Below are positions 9,094 through 15,995 of a stretch of DNA of 64,000 nt, in pieces. A model generated the notes under the pieces. It was given only the letters and a program-made list of their open reading frames with translations, ran no database searches and had not been told where the DNA came from. The position numbers were made by a program, and so were the translations under genes. This stretch comes from UKL13-2 sp964417885. GTDB taxonomy: Bacteria; Pseudomonadota; Gammaproteobacteria; Burkholderiales; Usitatibacteraceae. The DNA lies in NCBI GenBank assembly GCA_964417885.1, contig CAYQKN010000003.1, positions 9,554 to 73,553 of the forward strand, in the 5' to 3' direction. How positions within the stretch are numbered: position 1 is the stretch's first letter; each line of letters opens with the position of its first letter.

Positions 9094-9306
9094 TCAGGCC
9101 TTCTTCAAAAAGCAGGTCTTCAGCACCAGTCCCTTCACCTTGTCCGCATTGCACTCGATCTGTTCCGGATCGTCCGTCAGACGGATATTCCTGATCACCG
9201 TGCCACGCTTGAGCGTGACCGACGTGCCCTTCACCTTCAGGTCCTTGATCACGTGCACCGCATCGCCGTCGGCGAGCAGGTTGCCGTTGCTGTCTTTTAC
9301 GTCCAT
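9094..9306 (-). CDS. YjdM/PhnA C-terminal-domain protein
   Basis: 70 residues matching the C-terminal domain of YjdM (historically PhnA): VKDSNGNLLADGDAVHVIKDLKV, then TVIRNIRL and a closing LKTCFLKKA. The N-terminal zinc ribbon of full YjdM is absent, so this is a single-domain version. The ATG at 9306 is chosen because AGGAA lies 6 bases upstream; an ATG at 9312 would put that site against the start. Despite its name, the family is not required for phosphonate use in known cases; the role is unknown. The gene stands alone, 200 bp from the IS. Confidence 0.8.
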   Translation of the reverse strand: MDVKDSNGNLLADGDAVHVIKDLKVKGTSVTLKRGTVIRNIRLTDDPEQIECNADKVKGLVLKTCFLKKA

Positions 9307-9483
9307 GTTCATTTCCTGGTCTGGTTGATTTGGTGCGCCGTACGCGCTGCCGTGTGCCGCAAGCGAAAAACTTGTCCCCTGATGCGGCCCGGTTCAAGTC
9401 TATCGCGCCTCCCATCGCCCCGGCACGACCGTGATAGCACTCAGACATCCGCCAGCCAGCTGCGCTGTTGCAAATGGAATACC

Positions 9484-9520
9484 AAACTCCAGCACTGGAG
9501 CGGCTTCGCGGGCATTTTCG
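9484..9520. repeat. REP-like palindrome, left half (split by IS insertion)
   Basis: AAACTCCAGCACTGG plus GCGGCTTCGCGGGCATTTT is the left arm and loop of the REP-like repeat found intact at 40024, 48696 and 56250. The right arm continues at 12286. Joining the two halves with one copy of CATTTTCG recreates a repeat closely matching the reverse complement of the 48696 copy. Confidence 0.75.
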
Positions 9521-9544
9521 CGGAATTATATACTTGACATAGTC
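9521..9544 (+). repeat. Left terminal inverted repeat with inward promoter
   Basis: Left TIR of the IS. TTGACA at 9534-9539 and CATCAT at 9557-9562, separated by 17 bp, form a plausible promoter reading into the element and serving the 9586 gene and the transposase. Confidence 0.7.
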
Positions 9545-9585
9545 TTGCTGGGAGAGCATCATTTAGGCTCATTGGGAGATTGCTC

Positions 9586-9831
9586 ATGAAAAAGCAAAGC
9601 ACAAAAGTTGATTACGAAGCTATTGCTGCACATATGATTTCCCAAGAGATTGCGATGGCCTGCTTGCTTGAGGCATTAGCAAAGCAACACCCTGCGCTTG
9701 CTCGATCTGTTGCTGCATCGATGAAAGAAAGTATTGTAAAAATGCCGCTCGATAAGGTTCCCGGTCTGGAATTGAAGATTGAAACTTATATAGGTCTGAT
9801 AAACACGCAGCTATCAAAGAATCCGCAGTAA
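9586..9831 (+). CDS. Small cargo protein upstream of transposase
   Basis: 81 residues from the ATG at 9586, with GGGAG seven bases upstream. Mostly helical, with an Ala/Leu-rich first half (YEAIAAHMISQEIAMACLLEALAKQHP) and a charged middle. It is the first gene after the left-end promoter, 14 bases from the transposase ATG, so the two are probably co-transcribed. No family recognised. It may be an accessory or regulator of transposition, or simply cargo. Confidence 0.6.
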   Translation: MKKQSTKVDYEAIAAHMISQEIAMACLLEALAKQHPALARSVAASMKESIVKMPLDKVPGLELKIETYIGLINTQLSKNPQ

Positions 9832-9845
9832 TTGGAGCATTAACC

Positions 9846-10784
9846 ATGTGCGACCTGACTAACCCTATCTTTACCGACGAATCCAAGGCCCGTGAATATC
9901 TGGAGTCTGTTCGTTGGCCTAATGGCCCGATCTGCCCACATTGCGGCTCGGTTGACAACCTTACGCGCCTGCAAGGTGAGTCGACTCGCCCCGGCTTGCA
10001 CCAGTGCAACAACTGCCAAGGCCATTTCTCTGTAACAGTTGGCACTCTTTACGAGCGCTCGCACATTCCATTGCATAAGTGGATGCTGGCAACGCACTTG
10101 ATGTGTGCGTCCAAAAAGGGTATTTCCTCGCTTCAGTTGTCCCGTATGTTGGGCATTACCTATAAGTCCGCTTGGTTCATGACTCACCGTATCCGTGAGT
10201 CTATGGTTCCCGCTGAATCCGGCCCGTTGGGTTCTGGTGGCGGCATTGTTGAGGCTGATGAAACCTATTGGGGCAATTCGCCACGCTCTAAAGCCGTGAA
10301 GGAATCGGGCCGCACTCAATCGGTCAACGACAAGCAAAAGATTGTTGCGCTTGTTGAGCGTAAGGGCGAGGTTCGCGCCTTTCACGTTGCGTCGGTCAAC
10401 GGTCAAACCCTTAAGGCTGTCTTGCATAGCAACATCGCTAAGGACGCTAACCTCATGACCGATGATGCGCGAATCTATCGCCGTATCGGTCGCCATTTCG
10501 CTTCGCATGAGTCCGTCAACCATTCGGCTGGCGAGTATGCCCGTGGCAATGTCACAACCAACACTGTTGAGGGATTCTTTTCCATCCTTAAGCGCGGATT
10601 GGTTGGTACGTTCCACCACGTTGCGCCCAAGCATCTCGACCGTTACGTTACGGAGTTTTCTTTCCGCTACAACACGCGCACCGCCTTGGGTTATTCCGAT
10701 GCGGAACGCGCCCATATCGCTCTTAAGGGCATCAGTGGTAAGCGCTTGACCTATCGGCGGACTCAAGGCGCGCAAGCCGCCTAA
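9846..10784 (+). CDS. IS1595-family transposase (ISXO2-like)
   Basis: 312 residues, full length. An N-terminal zinc ribbon (CPHC about 36-39, CNNC about 57-60) is typical of the family and helps bind the ends. The DDE-type catalytic core shows IVEADETYWG, LMTDDARIY and NTVEGFFSILKRGL, giving the D, D and third acidic/Asn positions of IS1595 enzymes. It ends in TYRRTQGAQAA. GGAG precedes the start. No frameshift or internal stop, so it should be active. Codon use (many GTT, CGT, ATT) differs from the surrounding chromosome. Confidence 0.92.
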   Translation: MCDLTNPIFTDESKAREYLESVRWPNGPICPHCGSVDNLTRLQGESTRPGLHQCNNCQGHFSVTVGTLYERSHIPLHKWMLATHLMCASKKGISSLQLSRMLGITYKSAWFMTHRIRESMVPAESGPLGSGGGIVEADETYWGNSPRSKAVKESGRTQSVNDKQKIVALVERKGEVRAFHVASVNGQTLKAVLHSNIAKDANLMTDDARIYRRIGRHFASHESVNHSAGEYARGNVTTNTVEGFFSILKRGLVGTFHHVAPKHLDRYVTEFSFRYNTRTALGYSDAERAHIALKGISGKRLTYRRTQGAQAA

Positions 10785-10908
10785 GCCGGTTGTAAAGCTG
10801 CACAAACGCTCGCCGTTCGTTCCGCCTATCATTGACGAGAACCGCATTACAGATGCGGCCTTAGTCGTTGAGTCTTTAGACGTAGCGGAATTCATAAAGG
10901 GAAAATAA
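10750..10908 (+). other. Open frame after the transposase with no normal start codon
   Basis: In the frame after the TGA at 10747 there is an open stretch overlapping the transposase end and reaching TAA at 10906. Its product contains KPPKPVVKLHKRSPFVPP and ITDAALVVESLDVAEFIKGK, which look protein-like, yet no ATG, GTG or TTG opens it. It could be a frameshift extension of the transposase, use a rare start, or be the remnant of a lost gene. Confidence 0.3.
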
Positions 10909-10926
10909 TGAAAGATTCCGGCGACA

Positions 10927-11112
10927 TCAATCTAATCCCTTTGTGATCTTCGCGGCGTTAGAAAACAATTCTCCAATTTCCCGCCAATCAATGGCGGGAG
11001 ACATTGCGCCGCCTTGAATTGCAATCTCTTGCAAGTGCTTGCCGATCTTATTCAGTTCAATTGTTTGCGCCGTTAAAACGGTCATCAATTGTCGAAACTG
11101 GTCATCAGTCAT
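10927..11112 (-). CDS. Small cargo protein A, minus strand
   Basis: 61 residues. The ATG at 11112 follows GGAG with a six-base spacer; an in-frame TTG at 11124 lacks a site. The sequence is helical and polar (TDDQFRQLMTVLTAQTIELNKIGKHLQEIA) and ends in AAKITKGLD. It lies directly downstream of another small minus-strand frame ending at 11125, giving a two-gene unit that faces the transposase. No recognised family. Confidence 0.5.
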   Translation of the reverse strand: MTDDQFRQLMTVLTAQTIELNKIGKHLQEIAIQGGAMSPAIDWREIGELFSNAAKITKGLD

Positions 11113-11124
11113 GGCTGTCTCCAA

Positions 11125-11265
11125 TTAACCGGCCTTTGTGCCGGTTTTCTTTGTGGTTTTCGCTTTCGGCGCAGCCGGTCGCGGTTGCGGTTTTGTATTC
11201 AGCATATTCTTTACGGTCGCCTCAAATGTTGCATTGGGTTTTTCTAATTTAGGACTCTTAGTCAT
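11125..11265 (-). CDS. Small basic cargo protein B, minus strand
   Basis: 46 residues (MTKSPKLEKPNATFEATVKN to a Lys/Pro/Ala-rich tail KTTKKTGTKAG). Its ATG at 11265 overlaps the ATG of the plus-strand gene at 11264, so the two start head to head within the sequence CATG, leaving no room for separate untranslated leaders. The basic tail suggests nucleic-acid contact, as an inference. It is probably translated with the 61-residue frame that follows. Confidence 0.4.
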   Translation of the reverse strand: MTKSPKLEKPNATFEATVKNMLNTKPQPRPAAPKAKTTKKTGTKAG

Positions 11266-11827
11266 GGCAATAGACCCCACTGTCGCTACGTTTCCAGAGG
11301 AAATGGCCATTATCGGCCGCCTGCTTTCTGGGTATACGGAAATTGAGCTTTCTCTCGCACATTGCGCGGTAGCGGCTGGCAACGACTTCGATACCGTTAC
11401 AAAGGTGCTCTATCGCTTGCGCGGGGAAACCTCGCGCATAGATGCCGCTGATGCATTTGCGCGTCAACTTTTCGATGTGGCCGGCATCGGTACTGAGTTT
11501 AGTATGTGCGTCGGCTACGTTAGACGATGTATGAGCATTAGGAATCAATACGCCCACTGCCACTGGTGGAGCATGGATATGAAAAGCCTTGGTTTCGCCA
11601 ATATGGAAGAAGTGGCGATTCTTAATACGCGCATTACCGATCTGAGGGGGCTTACGTACCACGCGCTAACCCTTGATTTGCTGAAATTGCAGGAAGAATT
11701 CTTTCGTGCAACCGAGCTTTGGGCTCTGTATTTGAACTATGAAATTCGGCTCCGCACTGGCAAAGTGAATTTGAACCCATATCCAAAGCCAAAGCCACTA
11801 AAGATGCCAGAGCTTTACATTCCATAG
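11264..11827 (+). CDS. Cargo protein with HEPN-like Rx4H motif
   Basis: 187 residues. The ATG at 11264 follows TAGGA. The N-terminal half is helical (EEMAIIGRLLSGYTEIELSLAH), and SIRNQYAHCHW (92-101) contains R93-N-Q-Y-A-H98, the Rx4H motif that forms the RNA-cutting centre of many HEPN proteins, often in the form RNxxAH. The tail is Pro/Lys-rich. HEPN proteins commonly act as toxins or RNA-processing factors. Here the assignment rests on one motif and predicted helicity. The head-to-head small basic protein could be a partner. This is the largest cargo gene of the IS. Confidence 0.5.
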   Translation: MAIDPTVATFPEEMAIIGRLLSGYTEIELSLAHCAVAAGNDFDTVTKVLYRLRGETSRIDAADAFARQLFDVAGIGTEFSMCVGYVRRCMSIRNQYAHCHWWSMDMKSLGFANMEEVAILNTRITDLRGLTYHALTLDLLKLQEEFFRATELWALYLNYEIRLRTGKVNLNPYPKPKPLKMPELYIP

Positions 11828-12038
11828 GGTCAAAATAACAATTTGCACTTCGCCCTATCAGTATTGCCATTGAGAGCAGCAATTTCTCAGGAACCTCAAT
11901 TTCCGAATCCGCGCTCCTGGCTAATTGCTTTTCATAAAACGCATCATCCAACGCGCGAAACATCACCCGCTCTTTTTCAACGCATCTAGCCGCCTCAAAG
12001 GGCGGCAATTTTTGATTTTTGATGCGGTTTTCTGACAA
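11652..12038 (-). CDS. Possible cargo protein from the right-end promoter
   Basis: A 128-residue minus-strand frame starting at TTG 12038, which has GGAG five bases upstream, or at an internal ATG at 11963. It contains RVMFRALDDAFYEKQLARSA and SEIEVPEKLLLSMAILIGRS, which read like real protein. It lies downstream of the leftward promoter in the right TIR. Against it, the last 176 bases overlap the opposite-strand HEPN-like gene, and the start is non-ATG. No family recognised. Confidence 0.3.
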   Translation of the reverse strand: MSENRIKNQKLPPFEAARCVEKERVMFRALDDAFYEKQLARSADSEIEVPEKLLLSMAILIGRSANCYFDPMECKALASLVALALDMGSNSLCQCGAEFHSSNTEPKARLHERILPAISANQGLARGT

Positions 12039-12261
12039 TACGACTCCGTCACAAGAAAGAAAAACACTTTTCCTATAAAGTCGTATAATCAAGAGGTGGG
12101 GGCGGTTAAGGCAACGCGCAGACCTTCCCAGTTCAGCCAAGGGGGTTCGATTCCCCTCGCCTCCACCGTCCCCGTCCTGATTATACGGACTCCATCGCTT
12201 CTCGCTTCCGGCTCAAAACCTATACCGACCTGTCACGCGCCAAATAATGCAACTTTGTTGC
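11828..12261. other. Right end of the IS: no plus-strand gene; tRNA-like structure and leftward promoter
   Basis: After the HEPN-like gene the plus strand has no convincing coding frame. The segment holds the possible minus-strand gene to 12038, a TATAAT at 12084-12089 followed by the tRNA-like structure, and a small hairpin GCAAC-TTT-GTTGC (12249-12261) touching the right TIR. Confidence 0.5.
12098..12168 (+). tRNA. tRNA-like (or tmRNA-end-like) structure, probably degenerate
   Basis: GGGGGCG (12098-12104) pairs with CGCCTCC (12158-12164; one G-T), and a 5-bp T-stem (12141-12145 with 12153-12157) encloses the canonical loop TTCGATT. A discriminator A follows, then CCG instead of CCA. Only 36 bases lie between acceptor and T-arm, fewer than normal; a 3-bp D-stem (GTT/AAC) and an imperfect anticodon-like hairpin with loop TTCCCA can be drawn. 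TATAAT sits nine bases upstream. It could be a decayed tRNA (Gly- or Ser-like), a tmRNA-end fragment, or a functional mimic carried by the IS. Confidence 0.4.
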
Positions 12262-12285
12262 GACTATGTCAAGTATACAGTTCCG
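12262..12285 (-). repeat. Right terminal inverted repeat with inward promoter
   Basis: Right TIR of the IS. On the minus strand TTGACA (12272-12267) and CATTAT (12249-12244) are 17 bp apart, giving a promoter that reads leftward into the cargo, the mirror image of the left end. Confidence 0.7.
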
Positions 12286-12322
12286 CATTTTCGGCCTGGA
12301 AGGCGCGCCGGTGCTGGGGTTT
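12286..12322. repeat. REP-like palindrome, right half
   Basis: CATTTTCG (the duplicated target) followed by GCCTGGAAGGCGCGCCGGTG and CTGGGGTTT completes the repeat begun at 9484. Confidence 0.72.
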
Positions 12323-12382
12323 AGCTCTTGAGGCGCCTGTAAAACCGAGAAACTGTCGCCCCGGACTCTGCGCCCAACGAAC

Positions 12383-12417
12383 GCCAAGCCAATGCAGTGG
12401 CTTGGCCTAATTTTTCT
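12383..12417 (+). terminator. Rho-independent terminator
   Basis: GCCAAGCCA (12383-12391) pairs perfectly with TGGCTTGGC (12398-12406) around a 6-base loop, followed by CTAATTTTTCT. It could end plus-strand transcription leaving the IS. The transcript it originally served is not evident. Confidence 0.7.
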
Positions 12418-12720
12418 AGCGTGCTGCTTCAACCAAACTTGGGTCCCGGACTGAATCCGGGACGACAGGGGTTGTTTGGATGCCGCCTTTGTTCTTTGTG
12501 CGACAGCAATACGTGAGTGATCGTCGCCTGCCAATGGGCATTGCCGTTTTGCCGGCATTACCGCACCCCGGTCCGGCGCAACCTTTGTCGATGTTCCCCC
12601 GCTTACACCGGCAACGCGCCTACGGCTGCGGATCGCCACCGCAATTCAAGCAACGCGGCTAACGGTCATTTGTCATCGATCAACACGCCGGCAATTGCCG
12701 CCACGCCGCGCGCCGCGCAT

Positions 12721-12761
12721 TTGACATGTATCAACAGGAACTCACCTTCGATCCCTAGCAT
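12721..12761 (+). promoter_or_regulatory. FNR/ANR-type promoter of cstA
   Basis: TTGACATGTATCAA (12721-12734) matches the FNR/ANR consensus TTGAT-N4-ATCAA with one mismatch. TAGCAT (12756-12761), a 4/6 match to the -10, starts 35 bp after the box start, the class II activator geometry (box centred near -41.5). The same 35-bp offset occurs at the 2-oxoacid oxidoreductase operon and hsp20. Confidence 0.6.
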
Positions 12762-12853
12762 GGTCTGGCGACAACCGGTCGCATACAGGTCTTGCATCCG
12801 GCGCGGACCGATCGGTCCACCGGCGCCGGCAGGACAACAAGGGAGTGTCATCC

Positions 12854-14920
12854 ATGAAGAAGGTTCTATCGGTCCTGTTGTGGCCATTGATCGCCATTGT
12901 CGGGGCGTTTTCGTTCGCCGCGCTGGCGTTGAATCGCGGCGAGAGCGTCAGCGCGGTCTGGCTGGTGACGGCTGCGCTGACGGTGTATTTCATCGCCTAC
13001 CGCTTCTACAGCAAGTTCATCGCCGACAAGGTGCTGCAGCTGGACGATTCGCGACAGACGCCGGCGCTGCGGCATGGCGACGGCATGGATTACGTGCCAA
13101 CCAACAAATGGGTGCTGTACGGCCACCATTTCGCCGCCATTGCCGGCGCGGGTCCGCTGGTCGGGCCGGTGCTTGCCGCACAGATGGGCTTCCTGCCCGG
13201 TACGCTGTGGATCCTGGTGGGCGTCGTCTTCGCCGGTGCGGTGCAGGATTTCATCGTGCTGTTCGCCTCGGTCCGCCGCGACGGCAAGTCGCTGGGCGAA
13301 ATGATCAAGATGGAGCTGGGGCCGGTGGCCGGCTCGCTGGCACTGGTCGGCGTGCTCGCGATCATGATCATCATCCTCGCCGTGCTGAGCCTGGTGGTGG
13401 TGAAGGCACTGACCAGCAGCCCGTGGGGTCTGTTCACCATTGCCGCCACGATCCCGATCGCGCTGATCATGGGTGTGTACATGCGCTACATCCGTCCCGG
13501 GCATGTGGGTGAGGCCTCGGTGATCGGCGTGGTGCTGCTGCTGCTCTCGCTGGTCTACGGCCAGGTGGTGGCGAATGACCCGACCCTGGGCCCGATGTTC
13601 ACCCTGACCGGCACCCAGCTGGCCTGGGCGCTGATCCTGTACGGCGCCATTGCCTCCAGCCTGCCGGTGTGGCTGATGCTGGCGCCGCGCGACTACCTCA
13701 GCACGTTCCTGAAAATCGGCACCATCGTCGCCCTGGCCATCGGCATCTATTACGTGGCACCGGTGCTGGCGATGCCGGCCACCACCCGCTTCATCGACGG
13801 CAGCGGCCCGGTGTTCTCGGGCGAGCTGTTCCCGTTCCTGTTCATCACCATCGCCTGCGGCGCGGTGTCGGGCTTCCACTCGCTGATTTCCTCCGGCACC
13901 ACGCCGAAAATGGTCGAGCGCGAATCGCACATGCGGCTGATCGGTTTCGGCGGCATGCTGACCGAATCGTTCGTCGCCATCATGGCGCTGACCGCGGCCT
14001 GCGTGCTCGATCCGGGCATCTATTTCGCGATGAACTCACCGTCAGCCGTGATCGGCACCACCGCCATCAGCGCGGCGCAGACCATCTCCAGCTGGGGCTT
14101 TGCCATCACGCCGGAAATGATCAACCAGACCGCGGTCGACATCGGCGAAAAGTCGATCCTGTCGCGCGCCGGCGGCGCACCCACGCTGGCGGTCGGCATG
14201 GCGCAAATCCTGGCACAGGCGATCGGCGGCAAGTCGATGGAGGCGTTCTGGTATCACTTCGCGATCCTGTTCGAGGCGCTATTCATCCTCACCGCCGTCG
14301 ACGCCGGCACCCGCGTCGGTCGCTTCATGATCCAGGACATGCTCGGGCACGTTTACAAGCCGCTTGGCGACACCCGCTTCCTGCCGGCGAACCTGCTCGG
14401 CACCGGCCTGTGCGTGGCGCTGTGGGGCTACTTCCTGTACCAGGGCGTGATCGATCCGCTGGGCGGCATCAACACCCTGTGGCAGCTGTTCGGCGTCGGC
14501 AACCAGATGCTGGCCGGCATCGCGCTGCTGCTGTGCACGACCATCCTGGTCAAGATGAAACGCCACCGCTACGCCTGGGTGACGCTGCTGCCGACCACCT
14601 GGCTGCTGATCACCACACTGACCGCCGGCATGGAGAAGATCTTTCACAGCGATCCGCGCATCGGCTTCATCGCGCTGGCACGCAAGTTCAGCGCTGCCGC
14701 GGCAGAGGGCAAGGTGCTGGCGCCGGCCAAGTCGATCGAGGAAATGCAGCGCGTTGCGTTCAACAATTACCTCGACGCGGTGGTGTGCGGATTCTTCGTC
14801 TTCCTGGTGGTGGCGATGTGCGTGTTTGCCATCCGCAGCTGCGTCAAGGCATTGCGCCAGCCGCAGCCGACGGTGCACGAGATCCCACCCGCTGCGGCAT
14901 TGCAGGGAGCGGCGGCATGA
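12854..14920 (+). CDS. cstA: CstA-family pyruvate/peptide transporter
   Basis: 688 residues with many membrane helices across the whole length. The ATG at 12854 is chosen because GGGAG lies eight bases upstream; a GTG at 12845 touches that site. Family motifs include YVPTNKWVLYGHHFAAIAGAG, GPLVGPVLAAQMGF, SSGTTPKMV and DAGTRVGRFMIQD. CstA/BtsT proteins are inner-membrane carriers; well-studied members import pyruvate, others were linked to peptides. The gene overlaps its small YjiX-like partner by four bases and sits just before a 2-oxoacid oxidoreductase operon and malic enzyme, which favours pyruvate. The FNR-type box upstream suggests low-oxygen induction. Confidence 0.93.
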   Translation: MKKVLSVLLWPLIAIVGAFSFAALALNRGESVSAVWLVTAALTVYFIAYRFYSKFIADKVLQLDDSRQTPALRHGDGMDYVPTNKWVLYGHHFAAIAGAGPLVGPVLAAQMGFLPGTLWILVGVVFAGAVQDFIVLFASVRRDGKSLGEMIKMELGPVAGSLALVGVLAIMIIILAVLSLVVVKALTSSPWGLFTIAATIPIALIMGVYMRYIRPGHVGEASVIGVVLLLLSLVYGQVVANDPTLGPMFTLTGTQLAWALILYGAIASSLPVWLMLAPRDYLSTFLKIGTIVALAIGIYYVAPVLAMPATTRFIDGSGPVFSGELFPFLFITIACGAVSGFHSLISSGTTPKMVERESHMRLIGFGGMLTESFVAIMALTAACVLDPGIYFAMNSPSAVIGTTAISAAQTISSWGFAITPEMINQTAVDIGEKSILSRAGGAPTLAVGMAQILAQAIGGKSMEAFWYHFAILFEALFILTAVDAGTRVGRFMIQDMLGHVYKPLGDTRFLPANLLGTGLCVALWGYFLYQGVIDPLGGINTLWQLFGVGNQMLAGIALLLCTTILVKMKRHRYAWVTLLPTTWLLITTLTAGMEKIFHSDPRIGFIALARKFSAAAAEGKVLAPAKSIEEMQRVAFNNYLDAVVCGFFVFLVVAMCVFAIRSCVKALRQPQPTVHEIPPAAALQGAAA

Positions 14921-15174
14921 CGCCAGCCGCCTTGCCCGCGGTGGTGCCCGGCAGCGGAACGGGCGCTGATGGCCTCGGCGCCATCGCCGCCCTGTTCGGC
15001 CGCGCGAAGGATGTGCAGCAGGCGTGCCGGCAGATTTTCGGCATTCCTGATTACGACCGCTACCTCGCGCATGCCGCGGTCACCCATCCCGGACAGCCAC
15101 TGATGTCAAAGCGGTTGTTTTTTGAGCAGGCAATCGACCGCAGGTACGGTTCGGGCAGCAGCCGCTGCTGTTGA
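14917..15174 (+). CDS. YbdD/YjiX-family small protein
   Basis: 85 residues, starting at an ATGA overlap with cstA. The core IFGIPDYDRYLAHAAVTHPG, then FFEQAIDRRYG and a terminal Cys-Cys, is the YbdD/YjiX pattern. Members are almost always encoded right after a cstA/btsT-type carrier and are thought to assist it; the mechanism is unknown. The N-terminal 30 residues are longer and more Gly/Ala-rich than usual. Translation coupling with cstA is likely. Confidence 0.88.
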   Translation: MTPAALPAVVPGSGTGADGLGAIAALFGRAKDVQQACRQIFGIPDYDRYLAHAAVTHPGQPLMSKRLFFEQAIDRRYGSGSSRCC

Positions 15175-15213
15175 CCTGCAGGCAGTTCGCCGCACGGCTT
15201 GTGCGGCGTTGGC

Positions 15214-15245
15214 GGCCGCGTCGAACGACGCGGCCGGCTTCTTTT
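15214..15245 (+). terminator. Probable terminator of the cstA unit
   Basis: GGCCGCGTC (15214-15222) pairs with GACGCGGCC (15227-15235) around GAAC, followed by GGCTTCTTTT. A second hairpin, GCCGCAC/GTGCGGC, lies just upstream. The T-run is interrupted. Confidence 0.55.
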
Positions 15246-15308
15246 CAGGCCGCCGTGGTGACCGGCAATCCACGGCTCACGCGAACCCCGCGATCCACTG
15301 CCCCACCT

Positions 15309-15349
15309 TTGATATGCATCAAAACCGGCCGCATCGCCGCGCGTACGAT
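15309..15349 (+). promoter_or_regulatory. FNR/ANR-type promoter of the oxidoreductase operon
   Basis: TTGATATGCATCAA (15309-15322) is a perfect FNR/ANR consensus site. TACGAT (15344-15349) starts 35 bp after the box start, giving a predicted transcription start near 15357 and class II activation. The operon's first ATG is at 15411. Confidence 0.7.
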
Positions 15350-15410
15350 GGCATGCAACAACCCTGCATGCATCCGGTGCAGCCAACGAAGCAGAAAGAG
15401 GCGGAGAACC

Positions 15411-15995
15411 ATGTTCCAGGTACGAATACACGGCAGGGGCGGCCAGGGCGTGGTGTCGGCGGCGGAGATGCTGTCGATGGCGGCGTTCGACGAAGGCCGG
15501 CACGCGCAGGCATTTCCCAGTTTCGGTTCGGAGCGGATGGGCGCGCCGGTAATGGCGTTCTGCCGCATCGACGATCGCGAGATCCGGCTGCGCGAGCCGG
15601 TGATGCAGCCCGACGCGCTGATCATCCAGGACCCGACCCTGCTGCACCAGGTCGACCTGTTCTCCGGCCTGTCGCCCAGCGGTTTCATCCTGATCAATTC
15701 CACCCGCAGTTTCGACGAGCTCGGCATCGGCGATTTCGTCTGCAATTTTCCCGAGGGCCATGTGCGCACGGTGGCCGCGACCGAACTGGCGCTGAAGCAT
15801 GTCGGACGGCCGCTGCCCAACGCGGCGCTGCTGGGCGGCTTCGCGGCCATCAGCGGCCAGCTGCAGTTCGAATCGGTGGCCAAGGCGATCCGCGAAAAAT
15901 TCCCCGGCAAGGTTGGCGAGGCCAACGTCACCGCGGCGCGCGCGGCCTACGACAGCGCGATTGGCCAACGTACCCAGGAGCCGGCACATGCTTAA
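15411..15995 (+). CDS. 2-oxoacid:acceptor oxidoreductase, gamma subunit
   Basis: 194 residues, one gamma-type domain. It opens with VRIHGRGGQGVVSAAEMLSM, the usual glycine-rich start, followed by PSFGSERMGAPVMAFCRI. Together with alpha and beta it should form a pyruvate-ferredoxin-oxidoreductase-type complex that oxidises a 2-oxoacid to acyl-CoA and CO2. GGAG precedes the ATG. It is the first gene of a tightly overlapping four-gene operon (8-bp overlap with alpha). Pyruvate is the likely substrate given cstA upstream and malic enzyme downstream, but phenylglyoxylate- or oxoglutarate-type enzymes share this fold. Confidence 0.88.
   Translation: MFQVRIHGRGGQGVVSAAEMLSMAAFDEGRHAQAFPSFGSERMGAPVMAFCRIDDREIRLREPVMQPDALIIQDPTLLHQVDLFSGLSPSGFILINSTRSFDELGIGDFVCNFPEGHVRTVAATELALKHVGRPLPNAALLGGFAAISGQLQFESVAKAIREKFPGKVGEANVTAARAAYDSAIGQRTQEPAHA

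Larger units (their letters stand above)
9521..12285 (+). mobile_element. IS1595-family element with cargo genes (2,765 bp)
   Basis: The 24-bp terminal inverted repeats lie at 9521-9544 and 12262-12285; 22 of 24 positions agree and both end in TATACTTGACATAGTC read inward. They are flanked by an exact 8-bp direct repeat CATTTTCG (9513-9520 and 12286-12293), the target duplication length typical of IS1595. Inside are an IS1595 transposase and several cargo frames, all visibly more AT-rich than the flanking genes. The target was the loop of a REP-like palindrome. Because duplication and TIRs are nearly intact, the insertion looks recent and possibly mobile. Each TIR also contains TTGACA with a CATNAT hexamer 17 bp inward. 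Confidence 0.88.
12323..12853. other. Gene-free region between the IS and cstA
   Basis: About 530 bases without a supportable gene. It holds a terminator-like hairpin (12383-12417), an 8-bp hairpin with no T-run (GTCCCGGA/TCCGGGAC, 12443-12463), and the FNR-type promoter of cstA (12721-12761). Short open frames here lack ribosome sites. Confidence 0.6.

Noticed and set aside
12443..12463. Hairpin GTCCCGGA/TCCGGGAC as a terminator
   Set aside because: No T-run follows; it is left as an unexplained hairpin.
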